DNA of 64,000 nt from WLXB01 sp040221475. GTDB taxonomy: Bacteria; Pseudomonadota; Alphaproteobacteria; Rhodospirillales; Rhodospirillaceae. The translations under genes and the position numbers were made by a program. Under the pieces are notes generated by a model that searched no databases, was not told the origin of the DNA, and saw only the letters and a list, made by a program, of their open reading frames with translations. The stretch's first letter is position 1, and every line of letters starts with the position of its first letter. Where the stretch lies: the NCBI GenBank assembly GCA_040221475.1, contig JAVKEJ010000053.1, positions 124,001 through 188,000 on the forward strand, in the 5' to 3' direction. Below, piece after piece: positions 42,524 to 51,296 of this stretch.

Positions 42524-44344
42524 CTAAGAGTCCAGAAGAAGTTCCTTTGGAACATCAAGAGACGCTGGCATGGGTTTGACCAGCATATTCGCTAAAAACT
42601 CCTCTCGAGGGAGGAGAGGTTCTGAGTCTTCAATTGGAAAACCAAATCTACTTTGCGGCATGACGCGCGATGAAGCAGGAAGGTAGACGTCACAGAGTAC
42701 GGCTCCTGGAAGTTGGAGAGTCCGGTTGATCTCACGGTCTATCTCAGAGTTGTTCTTGATTGTAGTTGTATCAATGCCGAAAGAGGTCGCGACTGCACCA
42801 AAATCAGGAAATGACAGCCCGCCTTCTTTTGTTGCCGAGGTGGCAAAGTGTTTTCCGCCTAGCCATTGTTCTTGGGTTTGCTGCACCATTGAGTAGCCAG
42901 CATTATTGATCAGGAACAACTTGATCGGCAGATCATGATGCTGAACGGTTGCGAGTTCTTGAAGGTTCATCATCATGCTGCCATCACCGGCAACGCAGAT
43001 CACCCTTTTTTTACCCCCTAGCGCTAAAGCAGCACCTATAGCGCCTGGCAATCCAAACCCCATGGGTGTGTTGTTAAAGGCGTGAATGAGGCGCTGCCCC
43101 GGTTTGAATTCGAAGCCTTGCATCATCCAAGCGACGGCACAGCCTGTGTCCACAACAATTACATCATCTTCTTGAAGTGAAGCGGCTAATGACTGCACAA
43201 AAACGTAAGGATTTGTGTCAATTTCATCTTTGTATTTTGGCAAGCAAGCCGGGTACTTAGCGCGCCAGCCAATGATGTGCGCTAGCCAGTCCGAAGTATC
43301 AGGCACATCTTTGTCTGTAACAGCGTTGAGCATTGCCTCAATAAATAAACGGGCATCTGCCTGAATCGGCAGGTCAATTTGTTTATCAAAGGCTGGGAAT
43401 TTTGTCAGCTCTGCTGGGTCAATGTCGACGATAATACAACGCGCTTCTCTGGCCCATGAAGATAAGGGATTCCCAGTTTCGCGCGTGCTTAGCCGTGCCC
43501 CGATTGAAAGAACTAAATCAGCATTCTGAACTGCGAAGTTCCCGGTACGGCTTCCATGAGTTCCAAAAGTCCCAGCCAATAGCGGATGACTACCTGGTAT
43601 CATGTCGGCCGCAGCCCAACTCGGACAGACCGGAATACCGAGGCGTTCTATGAGTTTAAGTGCCGTCTCTTGCGCCCCTGATAATCTTACTCCGAACCCT
43701 AAAACTATAACTGGCCGTTTTGCTGCCTTGATCATGTCCAGAACTTGGGTGATCACGCCAGCACTTGGACCTGAGTTCTGAACAACGGTCTTAGGCGTGA
43801 AGCCGCGAAGGGTCGAAGGGTCTATCATTTCGCGCTGCAGGTCATCGGGAATGTCGACCAATACAGGGCCGGGTCTTCCAGATTTTGCAATGTATACGGC
43901 TTTTTCTAATTCGTAGCGGAGATCTTCGGCCTTCATGATCTGGGCAACATATTTGGTAATGGAAGCGACCATGCTGACAATGTCAGTTTCTTGAAAGCCC
44001 ATTTGCCGAACGCCGGTGTCGCCCTTAAATCTAAACCGCGCTACTTGACCGGTGAGATATAATACCGGCACAGAGTCGAACCATGCCCCTGCAATACCCG
44101 TAATCATGTTTGTAGCTCCTGGGCCACTGGTCGCTAAGGCACAACCAATGTTACCACTCACCCTGGAGTAAACGTCTGCCGCCATCGCCCCGGCCTGCTC
44201 ATGGTGAGGGCAAATGAAATCGATATCATCCCGCTCGGCAATGGAATGAATCATATGAATTGATGCGCCACCCGTGATCGCAAACACGTGCTTTATACCA
44301 AGCTTGGCAACGAACTCGGCAATATAGTCTGAAACTTTTATCAC
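42524..44344 (-). CDS. Thiamine-diphosphate enzyme, acetolactate-synthase-like (polysaccharide-locus type)
   Basis: About 606 residues from a GTG start (VIKVSDYIAEFVAKLG); the longer frame would run 54 bases into the methyltransferase gene upstream. 'HHEQAGAMAADVYSRVSG' has the catalytic Glu that activates ThDP; 'ATSGPGATNMITGIAGAWFDSVPVLYLTGQV' and 'VAGDGSMMMNLQELATVQHHDLPIKLFLINNAGY' (GDG-N-N ThDP site) are complete. Similar to acetolactate synthase and to YerE-type enzymes that add a C2 unit from pyruvate to a 4-keto-sugar. The operon context favours a sugar-modifying carboligase rather than valine synthesis. Last gene of the leftward operon. Confidence 0.85.
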   Translation of the reverse strand: MIKVSDYIAEFVAKLGIKHVFAITGGASIHMIHSIAERDDIDFICPHHEQAGAMAADVYSRVSGNIGCALATSGPGATNMITGIAGAWFDSVPVLYLTGQVARFRFKGDTGVRQMGFQETDIVSMVASITKYVAQIMKAEDLRYELEKAVYIAKSGRPGPVLVDIPDDLQREMIDPSTLRGFTPKTVVQNSGPSAGVITQVLDMIKAAKRPVIVLGFGVRLSGAQETALKLIERLGIPVCPSWAAADMIPGSHPLLAGTFGTHGSRTGNFAVQNADLVLSIGARLSTRETGNPLSSWAREARCIIVDIDPAELTKFPAFDKQIDLPIQADARLFIEAMLNAVTDKDVPDTSDWLAHIIGWRAKYPACLPKYKDEIDTNPYVFVQSLAASLQEDDVIVVDTGCAVAWMMQGFEFKPGQRLIHAFNNTPMGFGLPGAIGAALALGGKKRVICVAGDGSMMMNLQELATVQHHDLPIKLFLINNAGYSMVQQTQEQWLGGKHFATSATKEGGLSFPDFGAVATSFGIDTTTIKNNSEIDREINRTLQLPGAVLCDVYLPASSRVMPQSRFGFPIEDSEPLLPREEFLANMLVKPMPASLDVPKELLLDS

Positions 44345-44370
44345 GATGCGCCAGGTCCTAGGAGTGTTGT

Positions 44371-45072
44371 CTAATCTAAATATTCGTCTCGAATGCCAAC
44401 ACCGAGCGACCAAATATAGTGACACATTGGCGCGTAACCGGTGTGCAGTACTTCGTCGTTCATTCCAAACATGAACACGTTCTTACAATACTTTGCTGTA
44501 AGCTCTTGCAGGTCTTTCATGCTCTTCAGGTTAATATGTTGCGCTTCGCTTCTTGGGCTTGCGTAGGGAGACGCAGTTATGTTCGGTGTTCCTGTAATGA
44601 GCACGCCATCAGGATGTAAGCACCGAACAATAGATCGCATAAAATGGTCTTCAAACTTTGATTCAAGGTGCTCAATGACATCTACAGTCATAGCGGCATC
44701 GGCTTTGATATTCATCTTGTCCTTGTTAAGATCTATGCAAAGGTGTTCGATGTTATCAAAATCTTTCAGGCGCCTCTTGTTGCCTTCTGTTAGACGTTCA
44801 TCCCAGTCTACAGCGTAAACTTTATCGACAGACTGGGCGATAATCGGTAGGCCAATACCATCTCCCGGGCCAACTTCAATCACACTGCTACGACCTTCGA
44901 GCATTTTCGCACAAAACTTGTACCGTCCAAGAGTAAAGACTAGGTGCTTTGGGTCATTTAGGACACTGTATGAAGTCCAAGGGCCTAAAGTGAGCTCTTG
45001 TGTCTCAAACTGGTAATCGGTGCCTAATGCATATGCTTCTTCTGCGGTAAGTGGCTTTTCTGTTTTAGTCAT
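44371..45072 (-). CDS. Class I SAM-dependent methyltransferase (sugar/polysaccharide locus)
   Basis: 233 residues. Motif I 'VIEVGPGDGIGLPIIAQ', then 'VYAVDWDERL' and 'DAAMTVDVIEHLESKFEDHFMRSIVRCLHPDGVLITGTPN' are all intact. In this position a C- or O-methyltransferase acting on a nucleotide sugar or a glycan residue is expected. It lies 60 bases after the SDR gene and 26 before the TPP-enzyme gene in a single-direction operon. Confidence 0.86.
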   Translation of the reverse strand: MTKTEKPLTAEEAYALGTDYQFETQELTLGPWTSYSVLNDPKHLVFTLGRYKFCAKMLEGRSSVIEVGPGDGIGLPIIAQSVDKVYAVDWDERLTEGNKRRLKDFDNIEHLCIDLNKDKMNIKADAAMTVDVIEHLESKFEDHFMRSIVRCLHPDGVLITGTPNITASPYASPRSEAQHINLKSMKDLQELTAKYCKNVFMFGMNDEVLHTGYAPMCHYIWSLGVGIRDEYLD

Positions 45073-45132
45073 TGTTGTCTCAGTTATTGCAGGTTCAAGT
45101 TTGTGATATTCAAGATTAAATCGAATTAAAGA

Positions 45133-45942
45133 CTAAATCGCATCAAAACGCCTTAATTTATAAAGGTTTGTATCCTTTGTTAGGGCAGAAGCCAACTCTT
45201 TGCCACCATTACGCCAAGGGTCGTGGATAACTGAAACGTTACGGCCACCAATAACTTCACGGTCTTGGTCGAAACACCATTGGATGCAGTCGAAGATATC
45301 ATCCATCGATGTCCCTTCTGTCTCAAGGAAATCGAGAGTTTTTTGGCGGTTTGCTCCCGCGCTATCTCCAGCGCGCAGGGTTTCGTCATGGATTTTCGTT
45401 CGAACGTATCCTGGGCCCAGAATAAATGCTTTTAGAGTCGGGATTTCATCATCCAAAAGTTCACACATTTTGATTAGCATGATCTTTGAGAGGCAATATG
45501 CAGAATAACTCCGAAACGGGTTGTTGGTGCCGCCTCCGGCCATAAAACAAACTGAGCTCAGTTCGTCATTTTGGGCGAATGGGTACAAGGCTTGAACGAC
45601 GCGGCATGGGACAAGCGAATTTGAGATAATGCTCTCTTGCCACTGTTGTCCGTCGATCTCTGTGAAAAGGCCGATTGGCTCCATCGTAGCATTTGCTGCG
45701 ATAAAAAGGTCCCATTCAAGACCTTCCGATGTCATAAAGTTGACTGTTTTATCGATAACTTTCGGATCATTAAGATCCAATGCCAATAGGTGGGCTCTTG
45801 GATGGTCTTCAAAACGGTCCAGTGAACCCGGCTTACGATATGTGCCGATGACTGTGGCGCCACTCTCCAAGTACCGTTCCATAAGGTTTTGGCCAATATC
45901 GCTACTGGCACTGAGAATAAATACACTGCTGGGATTAGTCAT
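45133..45942 (-). CDS. Short-chain dehydrogenase/reductase
   Basis: 269 residues. The Rossmann motif is slightly degenerate ('VFILSASSDIGQNLMERYL', S-x-S-x-I-G in place of TGxxxGIG), but the catalytic tetrad is present: 'IAANATM' (N), Ser in the 'GGGTNNPFRSYSAYCLSK' stretch, Tyr and Lys of YCLSK. Probably reduces a keto group on a sugar made by the TPP enzymes of the same operon. It is flanked by the E1 beta gene (39 bases) and the methyltransferase gene. Confidence 0.85.
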   Translation of the reverse strand: MTNPSSVFILSASSDIGQNLMERYLESGATVIGTYRKPGSLDRFEDHPRAHLLALDLNDPKVIDKTVNFMTSEGLEWDLFIAANATMEPIGLFTEIDGQQWQESIISNSLVPCRVVQALYPFAQNDELSSVCFMAGGGTNNPFRSYSAYCLSKIMLIKMCELLDDEIPTLKAFILGPGYVRTKIHDETLRAGDSAGANRQKTLDFLETEGTSMDDIFDCIQWCFDQDREVIGGRNVSVIHDPWRNGGKELASALTKDTNLYKLRRFDAI

Positions 45943-45981
45943 ATTCTCGGTCGCCGAGTAGTTAGTACAAAGTCACCCTAG

Positions 45982-47040
45982 CTAGTAAGGACCAGTAAAG
46001 CTTGGGTCTGGTGTGTCGTGCCAACGCCCACCAGTTTCTGCTTCTGGCGGTAATCGTGATCTCTCAAAGCCAAGGATGTCTGCCGCCGCGTAACTGATAT
46101 CAACGGACCTCGGAAAGAAATCTTCAGCCAACGCTGGAGAGGTCGGAGAGGGGCAGAAGGGCAACCCAATTCTTTTCGGTGATTTCTTAAGAATGGAGCA
46201 GTCTCGCTCGACAACTTTGCTTACGATCTCTGCGCTAACACCAAAATCAGTTGTTCCAGTGTCTGCAACAATAAGGGCACCAGTCTTTTTTACGGACCTA
46301 AAAATGGTCTCAGTATCAAGTGGAACAAGGGAGCGAATATCGATGACTTCCGCTTGAATGCCCAGGGTCGCAAGGTCGTCAGCTGCCTTGAGGGCTTCGA
46401 GTGCCATGTAAGAGGTTGCTGCAATTGTAATGTCTTTGCCTTCCCTCATTACGGCGGCTTTGCCGAGTTCTACCTCGTACGGTGCTTCAGGAACTTCCCC
46501 AGTAATGCCATACAGCCAGCGATGTTCAAAAACCACCACGGGGGCATCGTCCTTAATGGCAGAAATGAGCATTCCTTTTGCGTCATAGGCCGTCGTCGGC
46601 ATGATGACTTTAAAACCAGGAATGTGTGAAAACCAGGCTTGTAGGCTTTGAGAGTGCTGCGGGCCTTGCCCCCAACCACGACCAATGATCATTCTGAACA
46701 CCATCGGCGCTCTCATCTTGCCACCATACATAAAGTGCCATTTGGCAACTTGGTTGACCATTTGATCCATCGCCAGCGTCGCGAAATCAACGCGCATGTG
46801 AATCATGACAGGTCTGTATCCAGCGATGGTCATGCCGAGTGCCACTCCGGTCATTCCTTGCTCGGAGGATGGCATATCCAAAACTCGGTTGTCTCCAAAC
46901 TTATCGACTAATCCGCTCGTGGTGCCAAAAATTCCAGTGGGTCCAGGCACGCCTAAACCCATTAGTAAGACCGATGGGTCGCCCTCCAAACTCTGATATT
47001 GAGCTTCATTTACGGCTTCAAAGTACTTGATCTGGCGCAC
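45982..47040 (-). CDS. Pyruvate dehydrogenase E1 beta-like subunit
   Basis: 352 residues. 'SSEQGMTGVALGMTIAGYRPVMIHMRVDFATLAMDQMVNQVAKWHFMYGG' and 'GRGWGQGPQHSQSLQAWFSHIPGFKVIMPTTAYDAKGMLISAIKDDAPVVVFEHRWLYG' are signatures of the E1 beta/transketolase-C fold. It completes a heterotetramer with the alpha subunit encoded 4 bases upstream. No E2/E3 genes are present. In avilamycin biosynthesis a pair of this type (AviB1/AviB2) transfers a C2 unit to a keto-sugar; the polysaccharide context here suggests similar chemistry. Confidence 0.88.
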   Translation of the reverse strand: MRQIKYFEAVNEAQYQSLEGDPSVLLMGLGVPGPTGIFGTTSGLVDKFGDNRVLDMPSSEQGMTGVALGMTIAGYRPVMIHMRVDFATLAMDQMVNQVAKWHFMYGGKMRAPMVFRMIIGRGWGQGPQHSQSLQAWFSHIPGFKVIMPTTAYDAKGMLISAIKDDAPVVVFEHRWLYGITGEVPEAPYEVELGKAAVMREGKDITIAATSYMALEALKAADDLATLGIQAEVIDIRSLVPLDTETIFRSVKKTGALIVADTGTTDFGVSAEIVSKVVERDCSILKKSPKRIGLPFCPSPTSPALAEDFFPRSVDISYAAADILGFERSRLPPEAETGGRWHDTPDPSFTGPY

Positions 47041-47044
47041 GTGA

Positions 47045-48058
47045 TTAGGCCTTCTCTGGAAGTGTGAAGGTCATGAGGTCTGCGGGGTCTGGGAACGGCA
47101 TTGATTTTGCGTATTCGAAAGCAGTTTCTATCTCTTCACTAATTTTGCGTTCGAAATCTTTCAATAGATCATTCGTCAGAAGTCCATCGCGCCTGAGGGC
47201 TACATCTGACCTCACTATTGGGCACTTACTTTGCCAGGCAGAAATCTCTTCTTTAGTTCGATATTTTAGAGCGGCGTCGTCGTTGGGGCCGCAGTGTTCA
47301 AGCCATCTATAGGTCATGAACTCAAGTAGAGTAGGGCCATCGCCTGAGCGCGCTCGCAAAACAGCCTCTTGACCTAAATTCCAGACTGTTACGATGTCAT
47401 TGCCATCTGCTGTTTGACTTTTTATGCCGTGGGCAGGCCCTAATTTGGCGATGCTGCGCCCAGGTGGCTGGCGTACGGAAAAGTCAGAATGTACGGAATA
47501 AAGATTATTTTCACATACAAAAACTACGGGTAAGTTTTTCACGGCTGCAAAATTCATTGCTTCGTGAAAGGCACCTTCTTCAGTTGCGCCATCTCCAAAA
47601 TATACAACGGAAATCCGTTCCGGATTGGTCTTGGATGACCCGTAGACGGCGCCAACTGCGATAGGCAATGTGCCGGCTAGAATTGGCGCAGATGCAACAA
47701 AACCCGCCTCTAAATCAATGAGGTGCTGCGATCCGCCTCGACCACGTGCGCAACCCGCTTCTTTACCATACAGTTCACACAGCATTGCTTTTAAGTCGCC
47801 ACCCTTTGCTAGGTAATGACCGTGGCTTCTATGGCCACTAAACACGTAATCGTATGGAGTAAGATGAGCCGAAATACCGACAGGAACAGCTTCCTGACCG
47901 ACACAAAAATGGGTTGGGCACCTCATTTCCTGTTCGCTGTATCGGGCTGCAATACCCTCTTCAACGCGACGCACACGCAGCATCGAAAAATGCATGGCAA
48001 GCCGGTCGTCTGCAGAGAGATTTGTCACCGGCGAGGATAAATTTTCAATTTGGGGCAC
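47045..48058 (-). CDS. Pyruvate dehydrogenase E1 alpha-like subunit
   Basis: 337 residues. 'RRVEEGIAARYSEQEMRCPTHFCVGQEAVPVGI', 'YDYVFSGHRSHGHYLAKGGDLKAMLCELYGKEAGCARGRGGSQHL', and the ThDP motif 'YFGDGATEEGAFHEAMNFAAVKNLPVVFVCENNLY' (GDG...NN) are complete. 'RSHGHYLAKGG' has the conserved His of the E1 loop. It binds ThDP at the interface with the beta subunit and decarboxylates a 2-oxo acid. The lack of E2/E3 genes means the C2 unit probably goes to another acceptor. Part of the leftward operon. Confidence 0.9.
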   Translation of the reverse strand: MPQIENLSSPVTNLSADDRLAMHFSMLRVRRVEEGIAARYSEQEMRCPTHFCVGQEAVPVGISAHLTPYDYVFSGHRSHGHYLAKGGDLKAMLCELYGKEAGCARGRGGSQHLIDLEAGFVASAPILAGTLPIAVGAVYGSSKTNPERISVVYFGDGATEEGAFHEAMNFAAVKNLPVVFVCENNLYSVHSDFSVRQPPGRSIAKLGPAHGIKSQTADGNDIVTVWNLGQEAVLRARSGDGPTLLEFMTYRWLEHCGPNDDAALKYRTKEEISAWQSKCPIVRSDVALRRDGLLTNDLLKDFERKISEEIETAFEYAKSMPFPDPADLMTFTLPEKA

Positions 48059-48076
48059 TATCTTAATTCAAATCAA

Positions 48077-49072
48077 TTATCCACGTAGAACATAATCGGT
48101 TGGCCAGTCGCGGATGTCATCCAGATACTTGCGCCCCCACTGAACCATTTCCTCGAGTCCTTGGTCCCAACCTATTTCTGCTTCCCAGCCGACATCCGCT
48201 TTGATTGCAGAGGAATCCAACCAGTAACGAGAGTCTTGCCCCAGCCTATCTTCTGACATTTCACACAATTCTTCAAATGGCATCTCTAAAGCAGCCGCGG
48301 TGCGCTCTACTACCTCTTTGATTGAAGTTGGTTCAAGCGGGCCAGCGTTATATGTCTTTCCGAGTGGTGCGTTCTCCGCAACCATGTGAATGGCACGGCC
48401 TAGATCTCTAGCGTGCATATATGATTTCTCAGCTTTGCCGCCACCATGCAAAGGAAGCTTATTACCAGTAAGTCCACACCAAATGGCTTTTGGTATTACT
48501 CTATGCAGGAGTTGGGCTGGGCAGTAACAGTTACTAGGCCTGATAATGTTCATTGGGAACTGCATAAACTTATGAATGCTTATCAAGTACATGTCGAAGG
48601 CAACTTTTGATGCCGCATAAGGACTAGACGGTTTGATCGGTTCATCCTCTTTTGCTGCATAATCGACAGAGCCATACATCTCGGAAGTGCCGATTTGAAT
48701 AAACCGCTCTAGCCAGTCTCGTTTCATGAGCTCTTCTGAGAGGCGAGCGAGAGCCATAGAATTGGTTTCAAAAAATCGCCAAGAATGCTTCCAAGACACC
48801 GCCCCTTCACCCTGGGCGGCAAAGTTGATGATCACCTCAGGTTTTTCTTTGTCGAGGAGTTCTAGAAGGAGGTCGAGTTCGTAGGTTACGTGACGTGCAT
48901 GATACTCATAACCTTCCCTTTGATCGATATTCAGCGAGAATGGTTCTGGTCTTAGCGGGTTACGACCTATGCCAATTACTTTTTTAGGATTCGCGTGGTC
49001 CAAGAGATATAGAGCTGCATGAATACCAAAAGAGCCTCCGCCACCAAGAATTGCGTACGTTTTTCCCGCCAT
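48077..49072 (-). CDS. NAD-dependent sugar epimerase/dehydratase (GDP-mannose-4,6-dehydratase-like)
   Basis: 331 residues, extended SDR. Cofactor loop 'AILGGGGSFGIHAALYLL', then 'FIQIGTSEMYGSVD' (TSE with the catalytic acid of 4,6-dehydratases) and 'SSPYAASKVAFDMYL' (YxxxK). The combination T-S-E ... YxxxK is the catalytic set of nucleotide-sugar 4,6-dehydratases. It probably makes the 4-keto-6-deoxy sugar used by the following TPP enzymes. First gene of the leftward operon; its promoter is in the 49073-49373 gap. The nucleotide cannot be told by eye. Confidence 0.87.
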   Translation of the reverse strand: MAGKTYAILGGGGSFGIHAALYLLDHANPKKVIGIGRNPLRPEPFSLNIDQREGYEYHARHVTYELDLLLELLDKEKPEVIINFAAQGEGAVSWKHSWRFFETNSMALARLSEELMKRDWLERFIQIGTSEMYGSVDYAAKEDEPIKPSSPYAASKVAFDMYLISIHKFMQFPMNIIRPSNCYCPAQLLHRVIPKAIWCGLTGNKLPLHGGGKAEKSYMHARDLGRAIHMVAENAPLGKTYNAGPLEPTSIKEVVERTAAALEMPFEELCEMSEDRLGQDSRYWLDSSAIKADVGWEAEIGWDQGLEEMVQWGRKYLDDIRDWPTDYVLRG

Positions 49073-49373
49073 TGTCCGTTTGTCTCCGCTAAAGAATGTT
49101 TAAAGAGCCTGAGAGTGTTTGATTTCTGACGTTTTCTTGGCAGGTTGTCCAGTCTAGGGATGACTGAATCAAGAATCCAACCGGGTGCAGACTAGAAGTT
49201 GTCGCGTGCCAATAAAGTTATTACAACGTATTGGATGTGAAAGGGCTGTTTTGCAGGTGGTTAAGCCTGCTTACTAGGGTTATTCAATTTTAGAGAGATT
49301 CTAAGTTTGGCGTTTGCTTTAGATGATTGACAGCGCCAGTAATGATTAAAGATTGAGTTGAAGGTGAATTTAC
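49073..49373. promoter_or_regulatory. Divergent promoter region between the two polysaccharide operons
   Basis: 301 bases without ORF, AT-rich. TTGACA at 49327-49332 lies 42 bases before the isomerase start, but no matching -10 at 16-18 bases was found (AGATTG at 17 bases is weak). Nothing else distinctive was seen; it should contain the promoters of both divergent operons. Confidence 0.5.
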
Positions 49374-49958
49374 ATGAGCCATGCCGCAAAATATTTCGAG
49401 CAAGTAGAACAAATTTCAAAAAACATCGATACCGATGCCATAGACGGCCTTGCTTCTGCGTTGTCTAAACTAAGAGGCCGAGGAGGGAGATTGTTCCTAT
49501 TGGGCGTTGGTGGCAGCGCTGCTAATTGTGCTCATGCCGTTAATGATTTTAGGAAGTTATGCGATATTGAAGCTTATGCGCCGACCGACAATGTTTCTGA
49601 ATTGACAGCCAGGACTAACGATGAAGGCTGGGAGACTGTTTTTTCTGGATGGCTAGAAACCAGTAGGCTTTCGTCTAAGGATGGGTTGTTTATCTTTTCT
49701 GTTGGTGGCGGTGATGCTGAGCGCAATGTGAGCGTGAATCTTATTCGCGCCATTGATCTTGCGGTAGATCGAGGAGCGTCGATATTCGGTGTCGTTGGTC
49801 GTCAGGGGGGGTATTCAGCCAAGGCGGGAAATAACGTGGTTATTGTGCCCACAGTTGATGCAGACCTGATTACACCGCATACCGAGGCTTTTCAGGCTGT
49901 TGTATGGCATTGCTTAGTTTCTCACCCTGATCTGCAGCGCAAGGCCACTAAATGGTAA
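49374..49958 (+). CDS. SIS-domain sedoheptulose-7-phosphate isomerase (GmhA-like)
   Basis: 194 residues. 'LLGVGGSAANCAHAVNDFRKLC' is the GmhA-like phosphate/active-site loop (GNGGSA type); 'FSVGGGDAERNVSVNLIRAIDLA' is the second SIS motif, and 'ITPHTEAFQAVVWHCLVSHP' supplies the conserved Glu and His of the isomerase site. It converts sedoheptulose 7-phosphate to D-glycero-manno-heptose 7-phosphate, first step of nucleotide-heptose synthesis. GAAGGTG upstream is its ribosome site. The next gene overlaps by 7 bases. Confidence 0.88.
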   Translation: MSHAAKYFEQVEQISKNIDTDAIDGLASALSKLRGRGGRLFLLGVGGSAANCAHAVNDFRKLCDIEAYAPTDNVSELTARTNDEGWETVFSGWLETSRLSSKDGLFIFSVGGGDAERNVSVNLIRAIDLAVDRGASIFGVVGRQGGYSAKAGNNVVIVPTVDADLITPHTEAFQAVVWHCLVSHPDLQRKATKW

Positions 49959-50527
49959 GAAGGGCGCTCCGACCGGCCGTTTTTTTGGATCGTGATGGAG
50001 TTGTCGTTCGGTCAGAGATTAGAGATAACAAGCCTTATGCGGTTCGTAAACTTAAAGATTTTCGGCTCCTACCCGGCGCGACCAAGTCTATTATTCAGCT
50101 AAAAAGCTTAGGCTTTCTGATTGTCGTTGTTACCAACCAGCCGGATATAGAAAACGGTCTTGTGCCTGCGGCTATGGTTGAGGAAATGCATCAAAAGCTG
50201 AGGCAGAAACTGGCCATTGACGATATTAAACTGTGCCCTCATAACTCTCATGCATTTTGCAGTTGTCGCAAGCCTGAACCAGGAATGTTGCTGGAAGCTG
50301 CTGGGGACCACGAGATAGATATTTCAAATAGTTACATGATCGGTGACCGTTTATCTGACGTGCAGGCAGGTTTAAGGGCTGGCTGTCACTGCATTTTTAT
50401 CGATAGGCGTTACGCTGAAACAAAAGGACGAGAAGTGGGAACAGAATTGGTTGCAACCTCGTTGCCAGACGCCGTTCGCAAGCTGATAGCCCATAAATCT
50501 GAATTGCTTAGACAGGATGCTATATAA
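49952..50527 (+). CDS. HAD phosphatase, GmhB-like (heptose-1,7-bisphosphate 7-phosphatase)
   Basis: 191 residues. HAD motif I 'FLDRDGVVV' (nucleophile Asp13, Asp15), 'VVTNQPDIENGLV' (motif II, T-N-Q as in GmhB), 'CPHNSHAFCSCRKPEPGML' with the Cys/His set that binds Zn in GmhB, and 'YMIGDRLSDVQAG' (motif IV). It removes the 7-phosphate from heptose 1,7-bisphosphate, the step between the kinase and nucleotidyltransferase activities of HldE. It overlaps the isomerase gene and is contiguous with the transaldolase gene. Confidence 0.92.
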   Translation: MVRRALRPAVFLDRDGVVVRSEIRDNKPYAVRKLKDFRLLPGATKSIIQLKSLGFLIVVVTNQPDIENGLVPAAMVEEMHQKLRQKLAIDDIKLCPHNSHAFCSCRKPEPGMLLEAAGDHEIDISNSYMIGDRLSDVQAGLRAGCHCIFIDRRYAETKGREVGTELVATSLPDAVRKLIAHKSELLRQDAI

Positions 50528-51247
50528 ATGACCGATTTGTCTTCTTTGAAAGTTAAAATATTTGCTGACGGCGCAGATCTAGCCGATATCAAAGCTTTGT
50601 ATTCGAACCCGCTGGTTAAGGGGTTTACAACTAATCCTACACTTATGCGCAAGGCTTCGATACCAGACTATGAAACATTTGGAAGGGAAGTCCTGTCTGC
50701 AGTACCTGATAGGCCTGTTTCCCTAGAGGTTTTTGCTGATGACTTTGACGAGATGATTGTTCAAGGCCGTAAAATTGCGTCATGGGGCGACAATGCAAAT
50801 GTAAAAATACCTATATCAAACACACTAGGTCAGGCGTCAGACCAAGTGGTTAAAGAGTTGGCGTTAAGCGGTGTCGTCGTGAATGTGACAGCCATTATGA
50901 CGGTGGCCCAAGTGGAAAGAGTAGCCGCCTGCCTTAGCCCCGATGTTCCGGCGATTATATCTGTGTTTGCTGGGAGGGTCGCTGACACTGGCGTCGACCC
51001 TATTCCGCATATGATTGCATGCAGAGCTGCTTTACAGCACCTACCTAAAGCAGAGCTCTTGTGGGCCAGCCCGCGCGAACTGCTCAACGTGTTTCAAGCA
51101 GACGCAATGGGATGCCAAATCATTACAGTAACGAATGATGTTTTGAAAAAACTATCTCTGGTCGGAAAAGATCTCGATGATTACTCACTCGAAACGGTGA
51201 AGATGTTTAGATCGGATGCGGTTGCTGCCGGGTACTCTATCAACTAA
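50528..51247 (+). CDS. Transaldolase-family protein
   Basis: 239 residues, starting on the base after the gmhB stop. 'IKALYSNPLVKGFTTNPTLMRKA' (TNP motif), 'SLEVFADD', 'NVKIPI' (Schiff-base Lys93) and 'ISVFAGRVADTGVDPIP' are the short (FSA/TalC-type) transaldolase signatures. It would form sedoheptulose 7-phosphate, or a related ketose phosphate, from F6P and an aldose phosphate, feeding the isomerase beside it. Its place inside the heptose module, instead of in a pentose-phosphate operon, suggests dedicated precursor supply. Confidence 0.88.
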   Translation: MTDLSSLKVKIFADGADLADIKALYSNPLVKGFTTNPTLMRKASIPDYETFGREVLSAVPDRPVSLEVFADDFDEMIVQGRKIASWGDNANVKIPISNTLGQASDQVVKELALSGVVVNVTAIMTVAQVERVAACLSPDVPAIISVFAGRVADTGVDPIPHMIACRAALQHLPKAELLWASPRELLNVFQADAMGCQIITVTNDVLKKLSLVGKDLDDYSLETVKMFRSDAVAAGYSIN

Positions 51248-51296
51248 GTGTAATTACAACTCCCAATCATTTTCTTGTTAGTTTAAGGGCGATAAA

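Noticed and set aside
40192..44344. Oxalate catabolism pair (formyl-CoA transferase plus oxalyl-CoA decarboxylase)
   Set aside because: The TPP enzyme is on the opposite strand, belongs to the glycan operon by spacing, and its sequence looks like acetolactate synthase/YerE rather than Oxc.
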